A stretch of 64,000 nt of DNA from Amphirosellinia nigrospora (lineage: Eukaryota; Ascomycota; Sordariomycetes; Xylariales; Xylariaceae): NCBI GenBank assembly GCA_004123355.1, contig SCHM01000002.1, forward strand, positions 8,901,569-8,965,568, in the 5' to 3' direction. A program made the translations under genes and the position numbers. Below, piece after piece: positions 1 to 12,413 of this stretch; within the stretch, counting starts at the first letter, position 1; every line of letters begins with the position of its first letter. The notes below the pieces were generated by a model. It saw only the letters and a list, made by a program, of their open reading frames with translations. It was not told the origin of the DNA and did no database searches.

Positions 1-2319
1 GTAACACTATACAGACAATCCTTGACGATACCTTGCTGGTGATGAGAAGACCTAATACGACGTTCCAATGTCACGTCAGTTCAGGCTTGGAGACGATGAT
101 GGAACCCGAAGCAACCGGCTCAGAGAATCTACACTGCGTTCATTGCTCCCCTCTCTCCGCATTATATCCCATGTAGGGTCCAAGCCACGAGTGCACATCC
201 AAGCTGTTGGTGCCGACCGTGGAGTATCGGCTCTAGACTAGGTCAGTACGTGCTCAGCCCACCGACTGGTATCCTATACTACTTTATAAGTATAGTATAC
301 ACGTAAACTATAACATGTCCTAGCTTACCATTTATAAATTTGTTTAATCGCGCAGTGTTTAAGAAACAATTTACCTAGAGTGGTGTACCTAATGTAGCAT
401 TCTAAACTGACACATGGAGACATGCCCGTAAGTCTAAGAAACTATTCTTTCTTTTTTAACACAGTTGATAACATGCCATATTCTGTCTAGCCTTTTGTCA
501 CGGCTAATAATTAAGCAGTAGATGCGATGACTAACTATATATACCCTATATTCTAGAAGAATAATATACTTGAAGAAAGGAAAGGGAAACTTAACTGATA
601 CCTAGCTAGCTGAACCAAGCCTGAGAAAAAGTGGCAAGTGCGCTAAGCCTAGTTCGCTGCATACTTGGCATTTGGTAAAACATTGGAACCGTTTGCCAAC
701 GCACCACTCTAGTTCTGCAGTAGATATTGGCGGTCATGATAAGGTTGAGCCCTGTTTTCTGCGGGCAATGTTGTCATCGAGCTCCCCATTTCTCAGACCG
801 ACAGAATCGGCCAAGATGAGATCATTGTCGCTTCTTACCTCAGGTAGGTAGACTTCGGCACATATTCTTAACGCTCCCCAATACTAAGAGCCAACGTCAT
901 GACATTATCGCGCTATGCTGGAAATAGTCTGGCATTGTGTCGCACTTTGTCCGGGCCTCCTTAACCTATCTGGGGAGCGGACAGACACTTGAGACATAAG
1001 ACTGATCAGCTTACAAGGCTGGCCAGAACCGTACTTCAATGTGCAGTTTGTGGCCGATGCGATAGGCGCCCGTTGCAAATTGACGACACCACAATAGGCT
1101 GGGGGATACTACTTATATGTACAGTTGGTAGAACTTCACAATTGGGCCCGACCTAATGGAGAGAGAGGACGGTAGAACTGGAAGCCGTTAGATTGTGGTG
1201 GATACGTTTATACTATGTATAGCATCCATACAGATGTCCGTGGTGTTGCTGCATGGAACTATATGGGTACCCGCCTACTCAGAGACAGGTAGGTGCGGTA
1301 AGCTGTACCTATGTATAGCACATAGTAGATTTAGTAGCTGCTTCCTTCATATGCGCCGTCTCCCTCGTCGTGTCGACGCCTGTCTCTTCTACTAATACTA
1401 TCAACCTCTACCTATGCTTCGCAACCCGAACACCCGACGGCCTGAACAACCTGAAGACCTGACAACCTGACAACCTGACACCCTGACAACCTGACGAGAG
1501 AATTGACCTAACTGTCCCCTTTTACAACCCAAGTGCAAGTGCAGTGCCACTGATGACCTGCGAGACTGCCCGCGATGCACCTGACATGACATGACATTGA
1601 ACCAAAGGCTTCGTGACACGCAGCTCCTGGTGCCCAAAGTTTTATTGCCAGACCACAGCAGAGCGGCTGGCCCAGTAGCGCAGGACCGGGACTGGCGGCG
1701 GTGGAAAGGCCGTGGTGTTTGGTGCCTTGGGTGCCTTGGGCATCGCGCTGCTGTACAACACGCGTACGTACATGTAGCATACTATAGCACTGGGGTATGC
1801 TGTAGGGTACGGAGTAGGTGTAGGTACGTACTAGCGGTCGGTGCTATTCAGTGTTGGGTGTTGCGTTGAGCGCTATCTACGAGCAAACACCACGAACGAA
1901 TACCATAACCATACCACGGCCGCGCAACTAACCCAGTTCTATTATTATCATCTCGTTCGCGACTTCAAATAGTTGTTTCACCGTATTGGCAAGGTGCGGC
2001 GCGGTTTCCCAGCTTTTCCCCTGTACAGGACTCGGTGCTCCGACCCGATTTGGCGCCCGCGTTGATTCCTAGCTCTCCTCCACACTGCGCCACCGAATAT
2101 TCACAGCTTGTCGCATCCCAACCTCCTCAACCAGCACCAGCACCGGCACCAGCACCAACACGGGCTGCACAGCAGCGGTGCACACCTCTTTCCTACACCT
2201 GCAACTCTGGGATTTCTACGTCTTAACTTTCTCTCTGCACCCTCACTCTCCTCGCTTGCCAGCACCCTGCTGGCTCTTCCGAACTTCTCTTCACCGTTTA
2301 CCGTTCGCGGTAGCGCTCG
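1..2319. other. Left intergenic region, no gene seen
   Basis: No open frame here has an ATG start together with recognisable protein content. The first 1.2 kb is AT-rich with scattered TAGGTA/TACCTA motifs. From about 1.4 kb the sequence becomes GC-richer and holds a short tandem repeat (1458-1495). From about 2.0 kb it is C/T-rich, as in fungal leaders, and includes a CAGCAC-type repeat near 2125-2160. The last part is probably promoter and 5' untranslated region of the coiled-coil gene that follows. Confidence 0.6.
1458..1495. repeat. 8-bp tandem repeat (CCTGACAA), about 4.8 copies
   Basis: Four full units and one partial unit of CCTGACAA follow each other. The third unit carries one change (CCTGACAC). 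Degenerate units precede it from about 1441. It lies in non-coding DNA. Confidence 0.85.
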
Positions 2320-4556
2320 TTGCCCACCTTGAATTCTCCGGTTCTCAACACCGCGAGAGAGAGCGCAACCGCCGAGTTGACGACACCCATTGTCGAGAAG
2401 CCTTTTTACGACCGTTACGAACCTAACGAACCTTCCCCTATAGCTGCACCAGACCAGCGCCAGCAGCACAACTCTCCACCCGAGTTTCCCGTGTCGCCCT
2501 CTCCGGCCTCTCACCACCGACTCCGTCGCACTCCTAACTTTTTAGCCACTCCTAGTCCTCGTCCGCAGGATCAAAACAGGCTACAGTCTCCGGCACGTGT
2601 TACCGTCACTCTCGGGCCGACTGGGCGTTATATCATCGCCGACGAAGGTGCTGCGCGCAAACTACCATCCGATCGCCCAAGGGCTACTCGCAAACTCTCA
2701 CAAGGAAATCTCAGTTCCAGTTCTGTGTCATCTTTAGCATCACTTCACCGTGGTCTTGGACCTCCAGACCTCGAAGCGGAACAGCCCCAGCCTCACCCCG
2801 TTCTTCACATTTCGAAGAACACCCATAACGCCGTCTTATATGCATTAGAGGCGACGTTACGAGGTCCTAATACCATCTCCCTTGATCCGGTCGAGTACTA
2901 CTCACAAATGGCCGACTTAATGAGCGGAAGAGGCCCTGCCACCTCCAATGGCAACGGCACACCGTCTGTTCGTGCCACCCCTGGACGATCCGCTGTTGGT
3001 TCACCTGGTATTAGGGGACCTAAGGCTATTATGAAGGAACGTCAGGAACGCGAGGCTAGACAACGAGAAGAACGAGAGCGGTTACAGCGAGAGCAACTTG
3101 AGAGAGAGGCACGCTTGCAGGAAGAGGCGGAGCGGAGAGAAGCACAACGCAGAGCTGCCGATGAGGCTGCTGACATGCGAAGAGCTCACGCTGCTGGCGT
3201 TGATCCTTCTACTTCACGGCAACCAAGCCAACCCACATCTAATCGCCCAACAACTGACAACGTTAGCCGCACGGCTAGAACGTCAGGCATAGCACCTAGT
3301 GTTCAGGCGCAAGCTTCTCAGCCCGCGCGTAAAGAACAACCCACACCAAGACCTCTCCATGGGGCCTCAGGTCCTTCAGCAGCTGGAGCTACAGCAGGTG
3401 AAGAATCCGGAACACAAGCTCAACCCGGAGAATTCTCAACAGCAATTGGACGAGGCAGGAACTCATTCCCTCACGCATTCGAGCGGTGGGAGACCCTCTC
3501 AGCTCACTGGGAGGGGCTGACAAGCTTTTGGATTCGTCGACTGGAACAAAATGCCTCAGAAATACAAGGCGATCCTGTTGCGCAACAGTTGTCACGACAG
3601 GTGACCGACCTCTCGTCTGCGGGCGCCAATCTTTTCCACGCCGTTGTAGAACTTCAACGATTGCGCGCGTCATCGGAGCGTAAGTTCCAGCGTTGGTTTT
3701 TTGAGACCCGTCGCGAACTCGAGCGCAATCAGGAAGTGACGGCAATGCTAGAAGCCGCGCTCGAAGAGAGCGAAGGAATAGGGCTGATACCATTCGAAAG
3801 GCCATTGAGCAAGAGCAAGGCTCCTCCAAGCTGCACAAGCAATTGGCGGAAATGCGTAAGGAGCTGACCATCTCGAAGGAGGAGGCCCGCCGTGCTTGGG
3901 AAGAGCTTGGCCGACGAGAGCAGGAGGAGCGGGATCGCACTGCCTCTCTACAGCTCGGCCAGCCTACGATCGTAGGAGGGGTCAGGTGGTCCCAATGACC
4001 CAAGGTGTTAGCCGAGGGAACACCCAGCGTGAACCTCGCTATGCACAGCCTGAGATGCCCGAATACACACAGTCACCTACTCCGCGTACTGCTCGTCCAG
4101 AATACACACAGGCGCCTGCTGTTCAGTCCGTCCCGGTCTCCAGTGGACCTAGCTCTACCTTTCAAACTCCCTCGTCCGTTCACCACCAGCAAAGCTACGC
4201 CTCGGAGCGAACGATGAGCGAAGGTGAGTACATCCGTGATGCCTCGGGGAATTTCGTCCTGGATGCCCGGGCCGGAAGATCCCCTATCATGTTCCTCCCT
4301 CGGCAGGTTCTGACGTATGAGCAGAAGAATTCGAGACGCCAGCAACACAACCCGGCGCCTACCATGCACCCGTCTCTGCCCCTGAACAGCCGCAGTATTC
4401 CTCCGCCCAGACTATACTGGTAGCGGCTTCTCAGCTACTGGGTGGGAGGAATTGCCCGGTCGCCACCACCATCATCATCCTACGCGGCTAAGTGATGTGC
4501 TCGAGGAAGAAGAGGAACGAAGTCGCACTAGCGCGAGTCAGCTCAGTCGCCACTAA
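2320..4556 (+). CDS. Conserved coiled-coil, Pro/Ser-rich protein (frame broken four times)
   Basis: I do not recognise a named function; the composition fits a conserved ascomycete hypothetical protein. The N-terminal part is Pro/Ser-rich. A short ordered block (NTHNAVLYALEATLRGP) follows at roughly residue 170. Then come a strongly charged Arg/Glu helix of about 55 residues typical of a coiled coil, a linker, and a second helical region beginning FERWETLSAHWEGLTSFW. The C-terminus contains HHHHH and an acidic stretch and ends SASQLSRH before the stop at 4554-4556. The frame must change near 3776, 3980, 4315 and 4411, each time by one missing base. Protein-like sequence continues across every break. 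No ATG lies in frame before 2908 although the frame is open from 2314, so the stated start (a TTG at 2320) is only a placeholder. The function is unknown. Confidence 0.7.
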
Positions 4557-5592
4557 TTACTCACAACGATTTTTCCAAACCACCCGCGACATTGAATTGT
4601 GCAAAAAAAAAAACCCCTACACTTTCAGAGCCTCCACTTCATAATGTAGTATCAGTGGCCGGGTACCTACCGTGGGATACTTGACGGCCACACCCAAGCG
4701 AGTGTTGGTTACCATGTTGGCGTTCTTGTTGGGAGATCGTTTCTTTTCCTCTCATAGGGCGGCGCACGAGGCGTACTCAGAGCATGGTGAATAATAGACC
4801 AAAAATGCGTTGTGTTTGTTTCAAGTTTTTTCGACGTCAGCCGAGCCACGTATTTACGTGGAATCAGTTGATGAGACACCAAGACGTGGCGGACTTAATG
4901 GCGAGCATGAGATTGCATGGGAAGGGGACTACATTGCGCGTCCTTGGTCCTCCCTCTTTTCTTTTAATTCTTGTCTTTCTTCTTTTCATGGCCGCGACAG
5001 GGACTGGACGAGAAGCGTGGAAATGGCCTCTCAAATAGTGATGATGTATGGCACCTAGGTTTGAGAGGCCAGGTTGTGGGGAACGAACGAGGTTAATGAG
5101 AGAAAGGAATATCCCCAGGCAAGGGGCAAGGCGAGGGCCATCTCGGGTCTGGGTCTTGTTTTAAGGTTGGCGAAGGTGTATTTGTAGTGATAATGACCGT
5201 CAGGAGTGAACAGGAAGGCCGACCATATGAAGACATTGCACGGAATTCGCCCTCATTCTTGAATGCGGCCGCGGTGATTGATGTGCCCCGACCCCTAAAC
5301 GCAGGTTTCAACATTACCTATCTAACAACATGATTGTATGCACATTCCCACTTCGCATCAGAGTCAGGTGAGTTCCGCTGGCACGCAGCGAAGGCGTGTG
5401 GGGTGCGTCATCACTCCAGTCACAGTAAGCAGAGGCTCCTCTTACACTGTGACTGATTATCTAATCGCGCCTTAGTCCTCAGGGAAAAAAGCGGAGCTGT
5501 GACAGCTAGAGGAATATTAAGTGTACATAGCATAGTGAGAAGCTCTGGCGATCTTGCAATCGACAGTCTTAAAGCCAATTGAGAGTGCGAGT
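4557..5592. other. Intergenic region between the coiled-coil gene and SCO1
   Basis: It carries the 3' end of the coiled-coil gene and the promoter of SCO1. Short ATG-led frames near 4784-5058 overlap in several frames, have no recognisable content, and look like chance. Nothing else is seen. Confidence 0.6.
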
Positions 5593-6610
5593 ATGCCGCG
5601 ACCATTTGCGCCCTCCAGGTCGATTCTGCGGCCGCTGTTACAAGCTCGGCCGCATGCTCAGGCGTGTCAGCGTCTACTTTTCTCGACGCAACATGTCTCT
5701 TCTTCTTCCACCACGCCCACCGACATACCCGCCTTCCTAGCATCTGCGGCTCGAAGCACGCGCCCTGCCTCTTCGCAGCATGCCCTCAGCAGGCACCCCC
5801 AGCGCCGCCATAAGTCGAAAACCGTCGAAGAGGCGCGCAGTCGATACGGACCGGCCCGTTCTCGTGGAAGGCAGGCGTGCTGTTCGTAATAGCTGGCGGC
5901 GGCCTCGTGTGGTACTTTGAGGCGGAGAAGCAACGCATGCAAAGGCGCCGTGTCGCCGAGGCAACGAAAGGTGTCGGCAAGCCTAAGGTCGGCGGCGATT
6001 TCAAACTGGTGGATCATGAAGGCAGGCCGTTCTCCAGCGCTGATTTAAAAGGGCGGTACTCTCTGGTGAGTTTTGCTGTTCGTTTGATATCCGGGCTGGA
6101 GGGGTTGTCTATAGTGCTAGGGAGATAACAGGGATGCTACAATGGACAATGGCAAAGGCAGAGGTAGAAGCTGACCTATACATTTGAAAATAGGTATACT
6201 TCGGCTTCACACATTGCCCCGATATCTGCCCCGAAGAACTGGACAAGATGGCGCAAATGTTTGACCTCGTCGAAGCTCAAGTGCCTGGTGCCGTGGCGCC
6301 CGTCTTCATCACCTGTGACCCGGCGCGTGATGACCCCAAAGTCCTAAAGTCCTATCTTGCCGAGTTCCATCCCAAATTCATCGGCCTGACGGGCACCTAC
6401 GACGAGATCAAGAGTGTCTGCAAGGCGTACCGTGTCTACTTTAGCACACCCAAGGATGTCAAGCCAGGTCAAGACTACCTTGTTGACCACAGTATCTACT
6501 TCTATCTCATGGATCCCGAGGGCGACTTCGTCGAGGCGCTAGGGAGACAGCATAGTCCTCAGCAGGCCGCGACTGTCATATTGGACCACGTCAAGGACTG
6601 GAAGAAATAG
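5593..6610 (+). CDS. SCO1: SCO1/SenC family copper chaperone for cytochrome c oxidase
   Basis: The product inserts copper into the CuA site of cytochrome c oxidase subunit 2 in the mitochondrial inner membrane. Exon 1 starts at an ATG (MPRPFAPSRS) and encodes an Arg/Ser-rich mitochondrial presequence. One transmembrane segment follows (GVLFVIAGGGLVWYF), then the start of the thioredoxin-like domain (GGDFKLVDHEGRPFSSADLKG). The intron is 6066-6193, with GTGAGT, CTGAC and TAG. Exon 2 opens with VYFGFTHCPDICPEELDKM, which holds the CxxxC copper ligands. The third ligand is the His of DHSIYFYLMDP. The C-terminus is complete. One base is missing near 5847 (TACGG where TACCGG would keep frame), so the presequence and membrane segment are in different frames. 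Both sides are conserved, so I read this as a sequence error. The family assignment is firm. Confidence 0.93.
6066..6193 (+). other. SCO1 intron
   Basis: The donor GTGAGT follows codon CTG. A CTGAC branch point lies at about 6171-6175 and the acceptor TAG ends at 6193. Removing 128 bp joins YSL to VYFGFTHCPDICP in frame. Confidence 0.9.
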
Positions 6611-7223
6611 GCCTGGGTATTCATTCTACTATAACCTTGTGTGGCTCAGGGGATGATCCATCTGTACCATAAAGGCCGTGCTAAAGGCACTCCCCTCACC
6701 TGTGACATCAATGTATATAACCAATGCATGGTCATCCAAAAGGTCATCGAAAGTTAGTGGGGTGCATACATGCATTCAGCTAAGGCATATAAGTATCACA
6801 GCAGCGACATGATGATCCCATAAGTGTAGGTGTAAGTATGCCGGTTTCTTCTCACTCACGCCCAGCAGAAAGCAGAAATCATCCAAGTTCCCAAAGCTTC
6901 ATCGTGGGCGACGGAATAATAAATAGCGTTACTGTTTTCGTAGCTTTACGCGGAACAGGTCGTTCGGCGGGACGGTACCTAAATTCATTCCCACTCCAGT
7001 AAATAGAGATCCGGAAGCAGTCTCATTTAAGTAACTCAATTCACTCGTGCCCTCCTCTTTTGATAAGTATCATCCAAATCCCTCTCTCTGTCAAAAATTA
7101 AGCAAGTACGCATGAAATCGAGAATTGGGATGGTTTCACGGCGGAACTAGCAAACCCCTCTTCTCCCTCTCCCTCACCCTCTCCCTCTGCCTCTGCCTCT
7201 GTACCTAGATTAGGTGGTCCGGA
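6611..7223. other. Intergenic region with pyrimidine tract before the HAD gene
   Basis: No gene is seen. A C/T-rich tract at about 7157-7202 (repeats of CCCTCT and GCCTCT) sits just upstream of the next ATG and is a typical fungal core-promoter or leader element. Confidence 0.6.
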
Positions 7224-8641
7224 ATGAAGGCCCTCGGAAGCGCACCAGCACGGGCCTTAGGCTTCATCGCCTGGCCCCACTCTCAACCCGTTGCGCTATC
7301 ATGTGCAACGTCAACGAGAAGGACGAGAAACGCGCTCCATCGGGCATCTCATGCGCGGTTTGTGCCAGCTCGCACCTTCATTCGGGATGAGAGGAACTTG
7401 AACGCCGCTTCACTAGCGGCGCCGCGCTTTGCATTCGCATTTGAGTAAGTTAGTTGGTACATAGATCTCTGCGCATCCAATTGCTCCATCTCCATTCCCA
7501 GTTTACTGTGGCCCGCGTGAGCTCTGGAAGGCAGCTGACACGTCTCGTCCAGTATTGACGGCGTTCTGCTACACGTCGCCAAGCCCATCCCGGGCGCCAC
7601 AAAGACGCTGGAGTATCTACAGCGTCATGATATTCCATTCATCTTGTTGACAAATGGTGGGGGCAAACATGAGCGCGAGCGCGTCCAAGACCTGAGCGAG
7701 CGTCTTGGCGTGCTGCTGTCGACGGACAACTTCGTACAATCTCATACGCCATTCCAAGAGCTTGTACACAAGTCGTGGAGCGAGCTCCGAGATGGGTCGG
7801 GGAAATCTGGTCTTGCAGATAAGAACATCCTCATCACCGGCTCTGACGCAGCAAAATCGCGCCTTATTGCCGAGGCGTACGGATTTCGCTCCGTCATCAC
7901 ACCTGCGGATATTCTCGTTGCGCATCCGGACATATTTCCGTTCGAAAGGCTGCTCAAGTCCCACTATGAGGCGACAGCGCGTCCGCTGCCTCTTTGCAGC
8001 CGAAGATCGACGCCATCTTCGTTTTCAACGACCCACGCGATTGGGCCGTTGACACGCAGATCATACTCGACCTACTGCTTTCACAGAACGGAGTGTTAGG
8101 TACGTACTCGCCGAAGAATGGACGCGCCGAGTACGAGAACCACGGCTGGCAGGTCGACGGCCAGCCGGACCTATACTTTAGCAACCACGACTTATTCTGG
8201 AGTGCGAGCTACCACCTCCCACGTTTCGGCCAGGGCGCTTTTCAAGCGGCGCTAGCAGGCATGTGGAGCCAGATCACGGGTGGCAAGGCTGATATGAAGC
8301 GAATGACGATCGGAAAGCCGTATGCGAGAACATACGGGTATGCCGAGCGGGTGCTGGCGAACTGGAGGGCAGGGCTGCTTGAGAAGAGCGGTGCGCCAGG
8401 CGCGGGGACGGAGGCGCAGCCTCTGGATCGTGTCTACATGGTGGGCGATAACCCCGAGAGTGATATCCGCGGCGCCAACGAGTATGTCAGTCCCCAGGGG
8501 ACCGAATGGGCTTCTATCCTCGTGCGCACGGGAGTATGGAGCAACGACCGTGATGGGGATCCTAAGTACCGGCCTAACGCTATTGTGGATGATGTGAAGG
8601 GCGCCGTTGAGTGGGCGCTGAAGCGCGAGGGGTGGCGGTGA
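7224..8641 (+). CDS. HAD-superfamily class IIA hydrolase, CECR5/YKR070W-like
   Basis: This is a predicted phosphatase of the haloacid dehalogenase superfamily, of the type found in mitochondria (yeast YKR070W, animal CECR5). Exon 1 encodes a basic, Ala/Arg-rich presequence-like N-terminus. The intron at 7445-7552 (GTAAGT, CTGAC, CAG) splits the nucleophile motif, and splicing restores FDIDGVLL. Motif II is visible as ILLTNGG. The Lys of motif III lies in MTIGKPYARTYGYAERVL, and the acidic motif IV in YMVGDNPESDIRGANEY. The substrate is unknown. One base is missing near 7990: the frame ends ...ARPLP and resumes as QPKIDAIFVFNDPRDWAVDTQ, a block normally continuous in this family. Stop TGA at 8639-8641. 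The family is clear; the mitochondrial location is inferred from the N-terminus only. Confidence 0.88.
7445..7552 (+). other. Intron in the HAD hydrolase gene
   Basis: Donor GTAAGT at 7445, branch CTGAC at 7534-7538, acceptor CAG ending at 7552. The splice restores the catalytic DxD motif as DIDGV. Confidence 0.9.
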
Positions 8642-9565
8642 ACGGCGCATGCGCAATAAGACGACATATGTTATTACTGGAGTTTATTGGTATGGACTAA
8701 CATGGATGGGCACGAGGAATATCGCCATCCATCAAGATGTAATGTGATGGTTAACACAAGACAATATAGTGACCTCTCACATATTCTTCCCCTACACCAC
8801 AATGCTGTGTCCTGATGGAGAACGGTCACGTATATAATATAATATACGAGATGATATTCCTAGTCATAATGCAGTTCTCGAGAAAAGTAAAACTAGTAAT
8901 GCCTCGACAAAATCGATAAGAATCGTTCTTATTCCTGAGTAGTCTGCAATTATCCTTTAATCCTCGAAGCAGTAATACGGAGCGCGCTGTGATACTGGCC
9001 CAAGACCCAGGCGTTTGGAACTGCCTTCACCCCCCTACTATTCATCCAGGGTCCAATGAGCACGCAGGTGGGGTAGCTTTCTTGGCTAGCCGTCTACGTC
9101 ACTAGCAGATCTAGACTCCCCGAGTGCATGCAAAGTTACCTGTAGGTAGCACGTGCCTCTCTTTGTACATGTGAAAGGCCAGTCAAGCTTTGGCGGCCGC
9201 ATTGGAGCCCGCATTTCTCTACCTCGAATCCCTAACCTAATGCAATGCTGCAGCCCAGCAGAGCGAGCCACTGAAGCCTCATTACGTAATTCTGATTTTA
9301 CGCCTGAAGCTGGCCTGCTACAGTAGCGTACACCGGCTTATCTCGAGCTCAGCTTCCAAGTGCTTCCACTTCGGCCTAATGGTCTTATCAGTTTCCCATA
9401 TGCATGTATGTTTCACGGCAGCAATCCTATAGTCCAACATTCGAAATCCTGACCGCCTTGAGTCCTTGATGCATCAACTCTTGTATCAGGCCACACCCAC
9501 CACATCAAATCTCACCGTCTCAGGGAGGCTTAAAGGAGGCAGCCCCGTCGCCCGGCTCTGTCAGA
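8642..9565. other. Intergenic region before choline kinase
   Basis: AT-rich 3' flank of the HAD gene, then the choline kinase promoter. Only short overlapping frames without recognisable content are present. Confidence 0.55.
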
Positions 9566-12413
9566 ATGTCTACGCCCACCCCGAATCTTACCTCGCGTGA
9601 ACCGCAACCCCTTCGGTCCGCCATGAAGCATGACGACGATGGGAGAGGCCCCCGATTTGAGTATAGCCTCAGCTATGAAAGGTGTGTTCACGACATTTTC
9701 ATTTGCCAATTGTCCAAGAATGCAGGTGTTGGAGTCACCCCGCCATCCCCTCATCCCGCCCGAACCATGAAGTCAAAAACAGTACCAACTACTAGGCTGA
9801 AGGGCTTTTTTTTATTAGCTATGAAACTGCGATCTGAAGTAGCTCTCGACGAATCCTGCTAGAGTATGCGCTTATCATCTAAGCATGTCACAAGGTTTCC
9901 GATCGGGAGTGAAACGGCCCGCGCAACAAGTAGAAGCAAGCAAGGTCTTGAGTAGCTGTAATTTGACTTCGAACTACTGCATGCTGCCTCTTTTTAAGAC
10001 AAGGACACTCACCAATCACCAGCTGTGCAAATTGCCGAACCAGAACCTGTTCCAGCCAGCCCTGAAGAAAGTCTACCTAAGAGGCAGTTTTCCGCGGGCC
10101 TCGCTAAACGTCTGAGCGGCCGTTCACCTGTGCCTGCTACCAACTCCTCCAGGTCTTCCCTGCTCAGCCAGAATAGCCTCGAAGCTCTCAGTGGCCTATC
10201 AAAGACCATATCCCCTCAACAGGCTCCAGAAGACTCCGCGCAACCGAAGCCTCCTCATCGACATCGAATAGACGTTGTGGGCGAGAGAATCATAGCTCAA
10301 GTAGCTGAATGGCTTGAACACGAACGGTTCAAGAGACAAAATAGGAAATCGAGGAGGGCTCATGGAAGCCGAAGGAAACACCAAAAGGAGGGTGCGGAAG
10401 GGACCGAACGGGAATCGACTCCACGAGCGAGGCGGTTCTCGATCGACTCGCAATCCAGCGACGTCTCTCTTGACAGACTTCAAAAGATCATCGACGATAG
10501 TATGAGCTCATTAGGCTTGAATGCCATTCCTCACCACAGCCCCAGGTTAGGTAGGAAGTCTCAGCGAAGGCGATCCATAGCTCTACATCGAACAGCCTCG
10601 TCCGATACCGAATTTTACGACGGGGATGTGGTGGTTCCAAGTTGTGATGGGGTCTTGGACAATTCGAAGACACTCAGCTATACGGGTGGAGTTGCAGCAG
10701 GTGAAGAAACAATCTCGACATTGAAGCGGAAGGAGGAGAAAGAACGTAAAGCGTGGCTTTCGTTCAAGAGCGAGATCATCCGCTTGACGCATACGCTCAG
10801 GCTGAAAGGATGGAGACGTGTCCCCTTGGACAGTGGCAACACCATATCAGTGGAACGACTCAGTGGCGCCCTAACAAATGCAGTCTACGTAGTGACTCCC
10901 CCGGAAGACATGATGGGCAAGACAGAAAGCGGTAAGAAAAATCCGGCAAAGCTGTTGTTACGGGTGTATGGCCCTCAGGTCGAACATATCATCGATAGAG
11001 AAAACGAACTCGGCGTCTTGCGGCGTCTGGCCAGAAAGAAGATCGGTCCACGACTATTAGGAACATTTGCGAACGGGCGCTTTGAACAATACCTCAATGC
11101 CATCACGCTCACCGCCGAAGACCTCAAGGATCCCGATACATCTAAACAGATTGCTAAGAGAATGAGAGAGCTACATGATGGCATGGAGTTACTCGAGGAC
11201 GAGAAGAATGGCGGGCCAGCAGTTCTAAAGAACTGGGACAATTGGCTCGGTCGGGTTTCCCAAGCCATCAGCTTTCTAGACGCAAAAATACAAGAGGAGA
11301 ATCGTGGGTCAATTGGAAATCCGGCGGATGCTTGGAAAGAGTTTGGCTTCATTTGCGGTACAGATTGGCCTACATTTAAAGCCATGTTTGACAAATATCG
11401 CCAATTTGTCCTCGACCGATACGAGGGCTCAAAAGTCGTCCGGGAACATCTCGTATTTTGTCACAACGACGTGAGCTTGAATATGGACCATCTCTAGGAA
11501 CCGTTACTAACAAGTCTTAGACCCAATACGGCAATATTCTTCGAGTTCGGCCGGACGACAAGAAATCGCCTTTGCTGCAGCCCAACTACGAACACAAACA
11601 GTTAGTCGTAATTGACTTTGAGTATGCGGCTGCAAACGTAAGAGGTTACGAATTTGCCAATCATTTCACGGAGTGGTGTTACGACTACCACGATGAAGCA
11701 TTCCCTTTCGCTTGTAACGTAACCAGATACCCCACGCAAGAAGAGCAGTATCGATTAATAAAGTCGTACGTCAACCATCGACCAGAGCACCCGCACCCAG
11801 GTGCATCGACCCTGTCCTGACGCCCCTCTCTACGCCAACAATTGGTCCTTCCACTCCGTCTCCCGGCCCAGCTATGGCCGGGTCGAGTAGCTCCATCGTG
11901 GAATTCATGTTAGACGCCCGAGTTCCGCCTGGCGGCTGGAAGGAAGAAGAGAAGCGTCGAGAAGACCAGGTCGATGACCAAATTAAATCCTTGATAGAAG
12001 AGACGCGACTATGGCGCCCTATATGTAGCGCGATGTGGATTGCGTGGGGTATCATGCAAGCAAAGATTCCCGGCTTCGATCCGGAAGGAATCCCGGGCGA
12101 TGGTCAAGGCGCTCAATTAGACGCGGCTGGGCCCCCTGAAGAGGAAGAGGAAGGGGATGACCATGGCTTCGACTATCTAAGATATGCGCAGGAGAGAGCA
12201 ATGTTTTTTTGGGGCGATTGCGTTGCTCAGGGGCTGGTGAGGTTGGACGACCTACCAGGAGCTGTGAGAAACAATAGTAAGTGATATCCAGTTTAGTCTC
12301 CCTGTTTCTCATTTCCGACCTCAGCCATAGAGGGGGAAAAAGACCAAAAATTTCAATCCAGCGTTCAAGTACAATAACTGACCTACCATTTAGTCAAATT
12401 GACCCAGCATTAG
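9566..12413 (+). CDS. CKI1: Choline/ethanolamine kinase with fungal N-terminal domain
   Basis: It phosphorylates choline with ATP, the first step of the CDP-choline route to phosphatidylcholine. A likely exon 1 (9566-9681) reads MSTPTPNLTSREPQ. The second block from 10023 carries the fungal choline-kinase N-terminal domain (GERIIAQVAEWLEHERFKR). The kinase domain follows, with ISVERLSGALTNAVYVV, LLLRVYGPQVEHIIDRENE, the Brenner motif HNDTQYGNI and the choline-kinase motif DFEYAAANVRGYEFANHFTEW. Introns: about 9682-10003 or 10022; 11471-11520 (exact, joins HND to TQYGN); and 12277-12393, after which a tiny last exon encodes the end ...NNIKLTQH. One base is missing in the CCC run at 11810-11812. 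The phase of the first intron does not close with any simple donor/acceptor pair. A lost base in exon 1 with acceptor at 10003 would fix it. Family certain; the 5' exon is less so. Confidence 0.88.
11471..11520 (+). other. Choline kinase intron
   Basis: A 50-bp intron with GTGAGC donor, TACTAAC branch (about 11504-11510) and TTAG acceptor. It splits the catalytic HND and TQYGN blocks exactly at a codon boundary. Confidence 0.92.
12277..12393 (+). other. Last choline kinase intron
   Basis: Donor GTAAGT at 12277, branch CTGAC at 12378-12382, acceptor TAG ending at 12393. Splicing replaces a premature end (NNSK) by NNIKLTQH, closer to the usual fungal C-terminus. Confidence 0.75.
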
